Shown piece by piece: positions 26,833 to 37,135 of a DNA stretch of 64,000 nucleotides. The notes beneath the pieces are model-generated. The model was not told the origin of the DNA and made no database searches. It saw only the letters and a list, made by a program, of their open reading frames with translations. Both the position numbers and the translations under genes were made by a program. The stretch is from Cronobacter condimenti 1330 (GTDB lineage Bacteria; Pseudomonadota; Gammaproteobacteria; Enterobacterales; Enterobacteriaceae), in assembly GCF_001277255.1 (NCBI RefSeq), contig NZ_CP012264.1:3968001-4032000 (forward strand), given 5' to 3'. Within the stretch, counting starts at the first letter, position 1. Each line of letters begins with the position of its first letter.

Positions 26833-27435
26833 TTACTCGCTTTCCCGCGCCTCGCTCACCACTTTGGCGAAGATTTTCTCAAGCGGTGCCAGGTCGCCCA
26901 TCGCTCCGGCCTGATTAGCCGCGCGCCACGCGTCGACATCAACACCCCGCCAGTCAAGGCTATAACCTGCATGAAGTGCGAGCTGTTCAAAGAACACGCG
27001 CTGGGCGCGCCCGGTGCCGATGCGAAACGGATGCAGGACGTTAATCTCGCAGTAATAATGCGCAAGACGGGCGGTAAAAGCGTCTGGCTCCAGTCCGATG
27101 AGGTAATCCTCATCTTCCAGCGCCTGCATCAGCGCATTACCCTCTTTTTCCAGATATTCGAAATGCGCAAAGCGGGTCTCGCCCTGATAGATATCGACTT
27201 CACGCAACTCGCCCGCCCAGTCGTAGAGATCCTGAAAAAGCTGGCGGTGAATGGCGCACAGGTGCGGCAGCCCGCGTTGCACAGGCCCGAGTTCGAGCGT
27301 GGCGGCGCGCAGCGACGTCAGTTCGCGCTCGGCGTGCTGAAGATCCTGCGCGGCGTGAATATTCAACCGGTTACGCAGCACATCGCTGCCGGACCAGTAG
27401 TAAGGGTCGCGTCCATCGCCGAATTTATCGCTCAT
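26833..27435 (-). CDS. fic: Fic-domain protein (FicT toxin homologue)
   Basis: Fic enzymes transfer AMP or related groups to proteins. The 200-residue product matches E. coli Fic. The active-site loop reads HPFRIGTGRAQR (135-146): the catalytic His is kept, but the usual Asp/Glu at position five is Ile139 and Asn of GNGR is Thr141. Activity may therefore be reduced or altered. It overlaps yhfG by 11 bp, the layout of a FicT-FicA toxin-antitoxin pair. Confidence 0.93.
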   Translation of the reverse strand: MSDKFGDGRDPYYWSGSDVLRNRLNIHAAQDLQHAERELTSLRAATLELGPVQRGLPHLCAIHRQLFQDLYDWAGELREVDIYQGETRFAHFEYLEKEGNALMQALEDEDYLIGLEPDAFTARLAHYYCEINVLHPFRIGTGRAQRVFFEQLALHAGYSLDWRGVDVDAWRAANQAGAMGDLAPLEKIFAKVVSEARESE

Positions 27436-27595
27436 AGTGCCCCCTTAGCTCTTCAATGCGCGCCAGCGCTTCTTCGCGGGATAAGGTCACCAGAGGCACC
27501 TCAATGCCTTCCAGCCGGTTGCTGGCCTGAAAGTTGTGATTCTTCTGCGCGTCCCAGATCCGGGACTTTTGTCTGTCGGTGAGTTTTCTGGACAT
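27425..27595 (-). CDS. yhfG: YhfG/FicA-type antitoxin
   Basis: Small inhibitor of the neighbouring Fic protein. The 56-residue product carries the Fic-inhibitory motif (S/T)xxxE(G/N) as S25-N-R-L-E29-G30 and ends EELRGHYER, as in E. coli YhfG. The start at 27595 is set by homology; the frame is open much further upstream but without family sequence. It precedes and overlaps fic, so the antitoxin is made first. Confidence 0.9.
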   Translation of the reverse strand: MSRKLTDRQKSRIWDAQKNHNFQASNRLEGIEVPLVTLSREEALARIEELRGHYER

Positions 27596-27701
27596 GTTGC
27601 CCCCTGAACGTAACCCCGTGTGCCACAAGTATAAGCAGCAATGGGCGGGTTTGCCGGGAGGCGAAACGACGCGGGCCGAGAAGCCCGCGCAGGGAAGAGA
27701 A

Positions 27702-28274
27702 TTACGGCAGGACTTTTGCGGAGAGGATAACCACCGGTTTGGACGGCACATTCTGGTACGGACCAACATCATGTGTCTGCACCTGAGTGATTTTATCGGC
27801 CACGTCCATGCCTTTGACGACTTTACCGAAAACCGCATAGCCGAAGTCGCGCTGGCCGTGGTTCAGGAAGGCGTTGTCTGCAACGTTGATAAAGAACTGG
27901 CTGGTGGCGCTGTCTTTATCGGCGGTACGCGCCATTGCGATGGTGCCACGCGCGTTCGGCAGGCCGTTATCCGCCTCGTTTTTCACCGGCGCGTTGGTCG
28001 GCTTCTGCTGCATATCCGCGGTGAAACCACCGCCCTGCACCATAAAGCCCGGGATCACGCGGTGGAAAATGGTGTTGTTATAAAAACCGCTATTGACGTA
28101 ATCAACGAAGTTTTTCACGGTGGCCGGCGCTTTCTGGCTGTTCAGCTCCAGCTCAATGTTTCCCGCAGAGGTTGTCAGCAGAACATGCGGGTCGCCTTTT
28201 GCCGCCAGAGCAGCAGGAGAAAGGGCAGAAAGAGCAAATACAGCCGCAACAGCCGCCAGAGTGGATTTGAGCAT
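27702..28274 (-). CDS. ppiA: Periplasmic peptidyl-prolyl cis-trans isomerase A (cyclophilin)
   Basis: Periplasmic cyclophilin that speeds proline isomerisation. The 190-residue precursor has a Sec signal ending near ALA-AKGDP. Its cyclophilin core has FHRVIPGFMVQGGGF, GTIAMARTADKDSATSQFFI and FGYAVFGKVVKGMDV. In E. coli ppiA is controlled by CRP and CytR; a CRP-like site is at 28412-28427. Confidence 0.96.
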   Translation of the reverse strand: MLKSTLAAVAAVFALSALSPAALAAKGDPHVLLTTSAGNIELELNSQKAPATVKNFVDYVNSGFYNNTIFHRVIPGFMVQGGGFTADMQQKPTNAPVKNEADNGLPNARGTIAMARTADKDSATSQFFINVADNAFLNHGQRDFGYAVFGKVVKGMDVADKITQVQTHDVGPYQNVPSKPVVILSAKVLP

Positions 28275-28411
28275 GAAGAATTCCTTACGAAGCAGAAAAA
28301 AGCGAGTGGGTCGATTCTAAATAGCGATCGCGTGACGTGCCAGAGATTTACCTGCTTTTACGTACCTGCGTGACGTTAAAGGACACTCATCGGATCTGCC
28401 GTGTCCAATAA

Positions 28412-28427
28412 TGTGATGGATGTCATA
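28412..28427. promoter_or_regulatory. Candidate CRP site in the ppiA-tsgA divergent region
   Basis: TGTGA-TGGATG-TCATA matches the CRP pattern TGTGA-N6-TCACA at 9 of 10 arm positions. It lies between the divergent ppiA and tsgA. CRP control of ppiA in E. coli makes this plausible. Confidence 0.5.
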
Positions 28428-28451
28428 CAAACCATGTCGTTTTTGACAAGC

Positions 28452-28481
28452 TGTGATCAATGAATGTTTTATTGGATCACA
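28452..28481. promoter_or_regulatory. Widely spaced dyad upstream of tsgA
   Basis: TGTGATC (28452-28458) and its exact complement GATCACA (28475-28481) are separated by 16 bp, 69-98 bp before tsgA. The arms look like CRP half-sites, but the spacing is 10 bp, about one helical turn, wider than a normal CRP site. No regulator is assigned. Confidence 0.35.
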
Positions 28482-28549
28482 TTAACGCCTAGAATGCCCA
28501 GGTTCACGGCGCCGTCAACGCGCTTTACACTTCTATTCACAGGCCAGTC

Positions 28550-29737
28550 ATGACTAACAGCAATCGTATCAAGCTCACATGGATCAGCTTCTTTTCCTAC
28601 GCCCTTACTGGCGCGTTGGTAATCGTCACCGGGATGGTGATGGGGAATATCGCAGACTATTTTCATCTGCCCGTTTCCAGCATGAGTAACACCTTCACCT
28701 TTCTGAACGCCGGGATCCTGATCTCCATCTTTTTAAACGCCTGGCTGATGGAGATTGTGCCGCTGAAAACCCAGCTGCGTTTTGGCTTTGTGTTAATGGT
28801 GCTTGCGGTCATCGCGCTGATGTTTAGCCAGAGCCTGACGCTCTTCTCCGCCGCGATGTTTGTACTCGGCCTGGTCAGCGGCATCACCATGTCGATCGGG
28901 ACCTTCCTCATTACCCATATGTATGAAGGACGCCAGCGCGGTTCCCGCCTGCTGTTTACCGACTCTTTCTTCAGCATGGCCGGGATGATCTTCCCGATGG
29001 TCGCTGCCTTCCTGCTGGCACGCAGCATTGAGTGGTACTGGGTGTATGCCTGCATCGGCCTGGTCTATGTGGCTATTTTCATTCTGACGTTTGGTTGTGA
29101 TTTCCCGGTCCTTGGCAAACATGCCGCGCAGGAAAACCAGCCGGTCATGAAAGAAAAATGGGGGGTAGGCGTGTTGTTCCTCTCCGTGGCGGCACTTTGC
29201 TACATTCTGGGCCAGCTCGGTTTTATCGGCTGGGTGCCGGAATACGCGACCAAAAGCCTCGGCATGAACCTGAACGACGCCGGTACGCTGGTGAGTAATT
29301 TCTGGATGTCTTACATGATTGGCATGTGGGTCTTCAGCGTCGTGCTGCGCTTCTTTGATTTGCAGCGCATCCTGACCGTACTGGCGGGCCTCGCCACGGT
29401 GCTGATGTACTTCTTTATTACCAGTAAGCCGGAACATATGGCGTGGTTTATTCTGGCGCTCGGTTTCTTCTCCAGCGCGATTTATACCACCATCATTACG
29501 CTTGGCTCACAGCAGACGAAAGTCTCCTCGCCAAAACTGGTGAACTTCATCCTGACCTGCGGCACCGTCGGCACCATGCTGACCTTTATCGTGACAGGCC
29601 CGATTGTGGCGAATCACGGCCCGCAGGCGGCGCTGTTTACCGCAAACGGCCTCTACGCAGTGGTATTTGTCATGTGCTTCGCGCTGGGCTTTGTTACCCG
29701 TCATCGCCAGCACGCGAAAATGGCAGCGGCACACTAA
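28550..29737 (+). CDS. tsgA: MFS transporter TsgA
   Basis: Major-facilitator inner-membrane protein of unknown substrate, located before nirB in enterobacteria. The 395-residue product has about 12 hydrophobic segments, starts MTNSNRIKLTWISFFSYALTG and ends in a short basic/His tail. It is divergent from ppiA and is followed by a hairpin and the nirB control region. Confidence 0.93.
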   Translation: MTNSNRIKLTWISFFSYALTGALVIVTGMVMGNIADYFHLPVSSMSNTFTFLNAGILISIFLNAWLMEIVPLKTQLRFGFVLMVLAVIALMFSQSLTLFSAAMFVLGLVSGITMSIGTFLITHMYEGRQRGSRLLFTDSFFSMAGMIFPMVAAFLLARSIEWYWVYACIGLVYVAIFILTFGCDFPVLGKHAAQENQPVMKEKWGVGVLFLSVAALCYILGQLGFIGWVPEYATKSLGMNLNDAGTLVSNFWMSYMIGMWVFSVVLRFFDLQRILTVLAGLATVLMYFFITSKPEHMAWFILALGFFSSAIYTTIITLGSQQTKVSSPKLVNFILTCGTVGTMLTFIVTGPIVANHGPQAALFTANGLYAVVFVMCFALGFVTRHRQHAKMAAAH

Positions 29738-29746
29738 CGGTGCCTT

Positions 29747-29770
29747 GTCCCTTCCCCGCCGGGAAGGGAC
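29747..29770 (+). terminator. Hairpin after tsgA
   Basis: GTCCCTTCCC (29747-29756) pairs exactly with GGGAAGGGAC (29761-29770) across a 4-nt loop, 9 bp after the tsgA stop. Only a weak T-rich stretch follows, so termination may be partial. Confidence 0.6.
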
Positions 29771-29973
29771 ATTTCGCGTCTCCCTTCCCTGCTCCCTTTC
29801 TTCCCGTTCCGCTCGCTCCAGGCTCGCCGTTTTCTTTTTAACAGCATGACGGTTGCTTATTCATAGCATCAATTTCGCTGTTGAAAATTCGCGCCATCCC
29901 GGCTCAAAAAATGAACACTTACGAAACTCTAATCAATTCCAGCACTTATAAAAACCTACAAAAATCAAGGATA

Positions 29974-30043
29974 TACCCATTAAGAGGTATATAAAGGTGT
30001 AATTGATTTACATCAATAAGCGGGGGGGCTGAATCGTTAAGGT
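29974..30043 (+). promoter_or_regulatory. nirB promoter with NarL/NarP and FNR sites
   Basis: A 7-2-7 NarL/NarP-like pair, TACCCAT-TA-AGAGGTA, is at 29974-29989. A perfect-arm FNR site TTGAT-TTAC-ATCAA is at 30003-30016. TAAGGT at 30038-30043 fits a -10, placing FNR near -41.5. The layout matches the known E. coli nir promoter, active without oxygen and raised by nitrate or nitrite. The rest of 29771-29973 shows no other feature I can support. Confidence 0.85.
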
Positions 30044-30074
30044 AGGCGGTAATAGAAAAGAAATCGAGGCAAAA

Positions 30075-32621
30075 ATGAGCAAAGTCAGACTCGCTATTAT
30101 CGGTAACGGCATGGTTGGTCACCGCTTTATCGAAGACCTTCTCGATAAAGCCGATCCAGGCCAGTTCGACATCACCGTCTTCTGTGAGGAGCCGCGCATC
30201 GCCTATGACCGCGTGCACCTCTCTTCCTATTTCTCTCATCATACCGCTGAAGAGCTGTCGCTGGTTCGCGAAGGCTACTACGACAAGCATGGCGTAAAAG
30301 TGCTGGTGGGCGAGCGCGCCATCACCATTAACCGCCAGGAGAAAGTGATCCACTCCAGTGCCGGGCGCACCGTCTTCTACGACAAATTGATTATGGCGAC
30401 CGGTTCTTACCCGTGGATCCCGCCGATTAAAGGCTCCGAAACCCAGGACTGCTTCGTTTACCGCACCATCGAAGATTTGAACGCGATTGAAGCCTGCGCG
30501 CGTCGAAGCAAACGCGGCGCGGTCGTCGGCGGCGGCCTGCTCGGGCTGGAAGCCGCAGGCGCGCTGAAAAACTTAGGCGTTGAAACCCACGTTATCGAAT
30601 TCGCGCCGATGCTGATGGCCGAACAGCTCGATCAGATGGGCGGCGAACAGCTGCGTCGCAAAATCGAAAGCATGGGCGTGAAAGTTCACACCAGCAAAAA
30701 CACCCAGGAAATCGTACAGCAAGGCGTGGAAGCGCGTAAAACCATGCGCTTCGCCGACGGCAGCGATCTGGAAGTTGACTTCATTGTCTTCTCAACCGGT
30801 ATCCGCCCACGCGACAAACTGGCTAAACAGTGCGATCTCGAGATTGCTCCGCGCGGCGGCATCGTCATCAACGACCTGTGCCAGACCTCCGACCCGGACA
30901 TTTACGCCATTGGCGAATGCGCCAGCTGGAACAGCCGCGTGTACGGTCTTGTCGCACCGGGCTACAAAATGGCGCAAGTGGCGGTCGACCATATTCTCGG
31001 CAACGCAGGCAACCTGTTTGAAGGCGCGGATCTCAGCGCCAAACTGAAACTGCTGGGTGTGGATGTCGGCGGCATCGGCGACGCGCATGGCCGCACGCCA
31101 AAATCACGCAGCTACGTGTTCCTCGATGAAAGCAAAGAAACCTACAAACGCCTTATCGTCAGCGAAGACAACAAAACGCTGCTCGGTGCGGTACTGGTAG
31201 GCGACACCAGCGATTACGGCAACCTGCTGCAACTGGTGCTGAACGCCATTGAGCTGCCGGAAAACCCGGACTCGCTGATCCTGCCGGCGCACGCAGGCCA
31301 GGGCAAACCCTCTATCGGTGTAGATAAACTGCCGGACAGTGCGCAGATTTGCTCCTGCTTTGACGTTACCAAAGGCGCGCTGATTGCCGCTATCAACAAA
31401 GGCTGCCACACCGTTGCGGCGCTGAAAGCAGAGACCAAAGCCGGTACTGGCTGCGGCGGCTGTATCCCGCTGGTAACTCAGGTGCTGAACGCCGAGCTGG
31501 CGAAACAGGGCATCGAAGTTAACAACAACCTGTGTGAACACTTCGCGTTCTCTCGTCAGGAGCTCTATCACCTGATCCGTGTTGAAGGCATTAAATCCTT
31601 CGAAGAACTGCTGGCGAAATATGGCAAAGGCTACGGTTGCGAAGTCTGTAAACCGACCGTCGGCTCGCTGCTGGCTTCCTGCTGGAATGAGTACATCCTC
31701 AAACCGCAGCACACGCCGCTGCAGGATACCAACGACAACTTCCTGGCGAACATCCAGAAAGACGGCACTTACTCGGTCATCCCGCGTTCTGCCGGCGGTG
31801 AAATCACACCGGAAGGGCTGATGGAAGTAGGCCGTATCGCCCGCGAATTTAACCTTTACACCAAAATTACCGGCTCCCAGCGTATCGGCCTGTTCGGCGC
31901 GCAGAAAGACGACCTGCCGGAAATCTGGCGTCAGCTGATTAACGCAGGCTTCGAAACCGGCCACGCTTACGCCAAAGCGTTGCGTATGGCGAAAACCTGT
32001 GTGGGCAGCACCTGGTGTCGTTACGGCGTCGGTGACAGCGTAGGTTTCGGCGTAGAGCTGGAAAACCGCTATAAAGGCATCCGCACTCCGCACAAAATGA
32101 AATTTGGCGTATCCGGCTGTACGCGTGAATGCGCCGAGGCACAGGGGAAAGATGTCGGCATCATCGCCACCGAAAAAGGCTGGAACCTGTATGTCTGCGG
32201 TAACGGCGGGATGAAACCACGCCATGCCGATCTGCTGGCAGCGGATCTCGATAAAGAGACGCTGGTGCGTTATCTCGATCGCTTCATGATGTTCTACATT
32301 CGCACCGCCGACAAACTGACCCGTACCGCCCCATGGCTGGATAACATGGAAGGCGGCATCGATTACCTGAGACGCGTGATTATTGACGACAAACTGGGCC
32401 TCAACGATCAGCTGGAAGCCGAAATGACCCGTCTGCGTGACGCGGTGATTTGCGAGTGGACTGAAACGGTCAACAACCCGCAGGCGCAGGGGCGCTTCAA
32501 ACACTTCGTCAACAGCGATCGCCGCGACCCGAACGTGCAGGTGGTGCCAGAGCGCCAGCAGCATCGTCCGGCCACGCCTTATGAGCGTATCCCTGTCACC
32601 TTCGTGGAGGAAACCGTATGA
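30075..32621 (+). CDS. nirB: NADH-dependent nitrite reductase large subunit
   Basis: Cytoplasmic enzyme that reduces nitrite to ammonium with NADH in anaerobic growth. The 848-residue product has an N-terminal FAD/NAD(P) oxidoreductase domain (about 1-400), a Bfd-like [2Fe-2S] region with CSC and GTGCGGC (about 420-470), and sulfite/nitrite reductase repeats. The [4Fe-4S]-sirohaem cysteines are in STWCRYG, SGCTREC and YVCGNGG. It overlaps nirD by 4 bp. Sirohaem is supplied by cysG downstream. Confidence 0.97.
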   Translation: MSKVRLAIIGNGMVGHRFIEDLLDKADPGQFDITVFCEEPRIAYDRVHLSSYFSHHTAEELSLVREGYYDKHGVKVLVGERAITINRQEKVIHSSAGRTVFYDKLIMATGSYPWIPPIKGSETQDCFVYRTIEDLNAIEACARRSKRGAVVGGGLLGLEAAGALKNLGVETHVIEFAPMLMAEQLDQMGGEQLRRKIESMGVKVHTSKNTQEIVQQGVEARKTMRFADGSDLEVDFIVFSTGIRPRDKLAKQCDLEIAPRGGIVINDLCQTSDPDIYAIGECASWNSRVYGLVAPGYKMAQVAVDHILGNAGNLFEGADLSAKLKLLGVDVGGIGDAHGRTPKSRSYVFLDESKETYKRLIVSEDNKTLLGAVLVGDTSDYGNLLQLVLNAIELPENPDSLILPAHAGQGKPSIGVDKLPDSAQICSCFDVTKGALIAAINKGCHTVAALKAETKAGTGCGGCIPLVTQVLNAELAKQGIEVNNNLCEHFAFSRQELYHLIRVEGIKSFEELLAKYGKGYGCEVCKPTVGSLLASCWNEYILKPQHTPLQDTNDNFLANIQKDGTYSVIPRSAGGEITPEGLMEVGRIAREFNLYTKITGSQRIGLFGAQKDDLPEIWRQLINAGFETGHAYAKALRMAKTCVGSTWCRYGVGDSVGFGVELENRYKGIRTPHKMKFGVSGCTRECAEAQGKDVGIIATEKGWNLYVCGNGGMKPRHADLLAADLDKETLVRYLDRFMMFYIRTADKLTRTAPWLDNMEGGIDYLRRVIIDDKLGLNDQLEAEMTRLRDAVICEWTETVNNPQAQGRFKHFVNSDRRDPNVQVVPERQQHRPATPYERIPVTFVEETV

Positions 32622-32944
32622 GCCAGTGGAACACCATTTGCAAGATTGATGACATTGTCCCGGCAACAGGCGTTTGCGCGCTGATAGGCGAACATCAGAT
32701 AGCGATTTTCCGCCCGCGGGCCAACGACGAAGTGTATGCCATCAGTAACATCGACCCGTTTTTTAAAGCAAGTGTGCTGTCTCGCGGCATTATCGCTGAG
32801 CACCAGGGCGACCTGTGGGTGGCAAGTCCGCTGAAAAAACAGCGCTTTCGCCTGCGCGACGGCGCCTGTATGGAAGACGAAACCCGTTCTGTCGCACATT
32901 TTGATGCGCGCGTGAAGGATGGTCAGGTACAGGTAAGGGCGTAA
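32618..32944 (+). CDS. nirD: Nitrite reductase small subunit
   Basis: Rieske-fold subunit of NADH nitrite reductase. The 108-residue product matches the family length and, as usual for NirD, lacks the Rieske Cys-His cluster ligands. ATGA overlap with nirB indicates translational coupling. Confidence 0.95.
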   Translation: MSQWNTICKIDDIVPATGVCALIGEHQIAIFRPRANDEVYAISNIDPFFKASVLSRGIIAEHQGDLWVASPLKKQRFRLRDGACMEDETRSVAHFDARVKDGQVQVRA

Positions 32945-33302
32945 TACTGCCCGGTTTTCTTCAAGGCAGAGTGCAGAAAAGCAAACCGGAAATTTACTTT
33001 AAGATTCAATACCAACCTTAACCCTCTCCCCGCTGGGGAGAGGAAATCGGTGAGGGGCCAGGGCCTTAAGGGTGGGTAAGCGCAGCACCGCCACCGTGAT
33101 GTCAGGCCTGCGCGACTCGCCAAAAAAAGCAGTAAAGCAGAGAGGCAAAGCCTCCACTTATAAACGTTTTCCATCGGCGCTCTTATTACGCAAGCGCCCG
33201 TTAAGGACAACAACGAAAAAGCGCGTACAAACGGCGCGCCGCATTCAGACATTTTTTAGTTTCTTAATTTTTTACTTTCACTCACTTTTTAGGATAACCA
33301 TT
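32945..33302. repeat. nirD-nirC spacer with palindromic repeat
   Basis: 358 bp without a supported gene. A CCTCTCCCC/GGGGAGAGG hairpin (about 33023-33044) belongs to the CCCTCTCCCC...GGGGAGAGG type of intergenic repeat common in enterobacteria. The nirC frame is open from 33072, but its translation (basic, Lys/Arg-rich) does not resemble NirC. The last 60 bp are AT-rich and carry AGGA just before nirC. Confidence 0.55.
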
Positions 33303-34106
33303 ATGTTTACCGACACGATCAATAAGTGCGCGGCAAATGCTGCCCGCATCGCTCGCCTCTCGGCAAATAATCCTCTGGGTTTCTGGGTCAGCTCCGCAAT
33401 GGCGGGCGCGTATGTCGGGCTCGGGATTATTTTGATTTTCACACTCGGCAATCTGCTTGAACCGGCCATCCGTCCGCTGGTGATGGGCGCTACGTTCGGC
33501 ATTGCGCTGACGCTGGTTATCATCGCCGGTTCCGAACTCTTCACTGGCCACACGATGTTCCTGACGCTTGGCGTGAAAGCAGGCACCATCAGCCACGGTC
33601 AAATGTGGGCCATTTTGCCGCAAACCTGGCTTGGAAATCTCGTTGGTTCGGTCTTTGTCGCCCTGCTCTACAGCTGGGGCGGCGGCAGTCTGCTGCCGGT
33701 CGATACCAGCCTTTTACACACCGTAGCGCTCGCGAAAACCAGCGCACCGGCGACAGTGCTGTTCTTTAAAGGCGCGCTGTGCAACTGGCTGGTGTGCCTT
33801 GCAATCTGGATGGCGATTCGTACTGAAGGCGCTGCCAAATTTATCGCTATCTGGTGGTGTTTACTGGCATTTATCGCCTCCGGCTACGAGCACTCGGTCG
33901 CTAACATGACCCTGTTTGCACTTTCCTGGTTCGGCCATCACAACGAGGCCTTCACGCTCAGTGGTATCGGCCATAATCTCTTGTGGGTAACCCTTGGCAA
34001 TACGCTTTCTGGCGCCGTGTTCATGGGTTTGGGTTACTGGTATGCTACCCCGAAAGCAGAGCGCCCGCAGGCCGCCGCGCAGACCGCACCAGAAACCGCC
34101 CGTTAA
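33303..34106 (+). CDS. nirC: Nitrite transporter NirC
   Basis: Formate-nitrite-transporter family channel for nitrite uptake and export in the inner membrane. The 267-residue product starts MFTDTINKCAANAARIA and has about six transmembrane helices with the conserved SELFTGHTMF and SGYEHSVANM motifs. The start was chosen by homology and the TAGGA ribosome site. It is 12 bp before cysG. Confidence 0.95.
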   Translation: MFTDTINKCAANAARIARLSANNPLGFWVSSAMAGAYVGLGIILIFTLGNLLEPAIRPLVMGATFGIALTLVIIAGSELFTGHTMFLTLGVKAGTISHGQMWAILPQTWLGNLVGSVFVALLYSWGGGSLLPVDTSLLHTVALAKTSAPATVLFFKGALCNWLVCLAIWMAIRTEGAAKFIAIWWCLLAFIASGYEHSVANMTLFALSWFGHHNEAFTLSGIGHNLLWVTLGNTLSGAVFMGLGYWYATPKAERPQAAAQTAPETAR

Positions 34107-34118
34107 GAAGGATACGCC

Positions 34119-35492
34119 GTGGATCACCTGCCGATATTTTGTCAGTTACGTAACCGCGCCTGCCTGCTGGTAGGCGGTGGAGATGTCGCAGAGCGCAAAG
34201 CACGACTGCTAATGGAGGCAGGCGCCACGCTGACGGTTAACGCGCTGGCGTTCGCCCCTCAGTTTGAGGCCTGGGCGGAACAGGGCATGCTAACACTGGT
34301 ACAAGGCGAATTTGACGCCCAACTGCTGGAGGCGTGCTGGCTGGTGATCGCCGCGACGGATGACGACGCGGTGAACAATCAGGTCAGTGATGCTGCCGAA
34401 GCGCGCCGAATCTTTTGCAACGTGGTAGACGCACCGAAACAGGCGAGTTTTATTATGCCGTCGATTATCGACCGCTCACCGCTGATGGTGGCGGTCTCCT
34501 CCGGCGGCACCTCACCGGTGCTGGCCCGCCTGCTGCGTGAAAAGCTTGAAGCGCTGTTGCCTCAGCATCTCGGCAAAGTGGCCGGTTACGCCGGTCAGTT
34601 ACGCCAGCGTGTGAAGCAAACCTTCACTTCTATGAGCGAACGTCGCCGCTTCTGGGAAAAATTCTTCGTCAACGATCGCCTCGCACAATCGCTGGCGAAT
34701 GACGATAAGCCAGCCGTCGCCCGTATTACCGACACGCTGCTGAGCGAGCCGCTCGACGATCGCGGTGAAGTCGTGCTGGTGGGCGCAGGTCCTGGCGATC
34801 CGGGTCTGCTGACGCTTAAAGGCTTGCAGCAGATCCAACAGGCAGACATCGTGGTTTACGATCGCCTGGTTTCAGATGAAATCATGAATCTGGTGCGTCG
34901 CGATGCCGATCGCGTTTTTGTCGGCAAACGCGCGGGTTACCACTGTGTGCCGCAGGAAGAGATTAACCAGATCCTGTTGCGTGAAGCCCAGCGCGGTAAA
35001 CGCGTGGTTCGCCTGAAGGGCGGCGATCCGTTTATCTTCGGACGCGGCGGGGAAGAGCTGGAAACGCTGTGTGAAGCAGGCATTCCTTTCTCAGTCGTGC
35101 CTGGCATCACCGCGGCCTCCGGCTGTTCCGCCTACGCAGGCCTGCCACTTACCCACCGTGATTACGCACAGAGCGTGCGCCTTGTAACCGGCCACCTGAA
35201 AAACGGCGGTGAATTTGACTGGCACAATCTCGCGGCAGAAAAACAGACGCTGGTGTTTTACATGGGGTTAAATCAGGCCGCCGCGATTCAGGAAAACCTC
35301 ATCACGCATGGCATGGATCCTGACATGCCGGTAGCGCTGGTGGAAAACGGGACCAGCGTAAAACAACGCGTGGTCACGGGCGCGTTAACCGAACTTGGCG
35401 CGCTGGCGCAACGCGTCGAAAGCCCCAGTCTGATTATTGTGGGCCGCGTTGTGGCGTTGCGCGATAAGCTCAACTGGTTCTCCTCGAAATAA
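34119..35492 (+). CDS. cysG: Sirohaem synthase (trifunctional)
   Basis: Makes sirohaem from uroporphyrinogen III by methylation, dehydrogenation and iron insertion, for NirB and sulfite reductase. The 457-residue product has the N-terminal precorrin-2 dehydrogenase/ferrochelatase half (GGGDVAERKARLL near residue 19, SSGGTSPVLARLLREKLE near 127). The C-terminal SAM uroporphyrinogen methyltransferase begins VLVGAGPGDPGLLTLKG near 218. It is the last gene of the nir cluster. Confidence 0.97.
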   Translation: MDHLPIFCQLRNRACLLVGGGDVAERKARLLMEAGATLTVNALAFAPQFEAWAEQGMLTLVQGEFDAQLLEACWLVIAATDDDAVNNQVSDAAEARRIFCNVVDAPKQASFIMPSIIDRSPLMVAVSSGGTSPVLARLLREKLEALLPQHLGKVAGYAGQLRQRVKQTFTSMSERRRFWEKFFVNDRLAQSLANDDKPAVARITDTLLSEPLDDRGEVVLVGAGPGDPGLLTLKGLQQIQQADIVVYDRLVSDEIMNLVRRDADRVFVGKRAGYHCVPQEEINQILLREAQRGKRVVRLKGGDPFIFGRGGEELETLCEAGIPFSVVPGITAASGCSAYAGLPLTHRDYAQSVRLVTGHLKNGGEFDWHNLAAEKQTLVFYMGLNQAAAIQENLITHGMDPDMPVALVENGTSVKQRVVTGALTELGALAQRVESPSLIIVGRVVALRDKLNWFSSK

Positions 35493-35502
35493 CCTCCCCC
35501 AC

Positions 35503-35526
35503 AGGCCAGCCTTGCTGGCCTTTTTT
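35503..35526 (+). terminator. cysG terminator
   Basis: GGCCAGC (35504-35510) and GCTGGCC (35514-35520) form a stem followed by six T. It ends the nir-cysG unit. Confidence 0.88.
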
Positions 35527-35590
35527 ATTTCCTTATTTTTCAAAAAGATAAACTATAAATATATAACATATCGCTAACATACGGCGATTT

Positions 35591-35634
35591 TGTGATCTAT
35601 CTCGCCAACACAATTCATCATGTGTTGTTATATT
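35591..35634 (+). promoter_or_regulatory. Candidate CRP-dependent frl promoter
   Basis: TGTGA-TCTATC-TCGCC (35591-35606) keeps one perfect CRP half-site. TATATT at 35629-35634 gives a start near 35641, putting CRP at about -42, a class II layout. It lies about 130 bp before frlA. FrlR operators are also expected here but I could not define one. Confidence 0.45.
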
Positions 35635-35761
35635 CATTATGCGTCATCTCATTATGAAATCAGCCATTGATTCTTCATGACCTTGTAAGCCGGGTCATGC
35701 GGCCTCCTGCTGCCTTCATCCGGGGACGCGCTCTGACTCCTACAACCCTGTTTACAACTAA

Positions 35762-37114
<1,353 letters not shown>

Positions 37115-37135
37115 CCCTGTCTGGAGAGTAGTTTC

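Noticed and set aside
31104..32666. 520-codon open frame antisense to nirB
   Set aside because: nirB is complete on the other strand, and the antisense product has no recognisable domain.
33072..33302. Possible N-terminal extension of NirC
   Set aside because: The open frame continues upstream, but its translation is basic, does not resemble NirC, and spans the palindromic repeat. The ATG at 33303 gives the family length and has a ribosome site.
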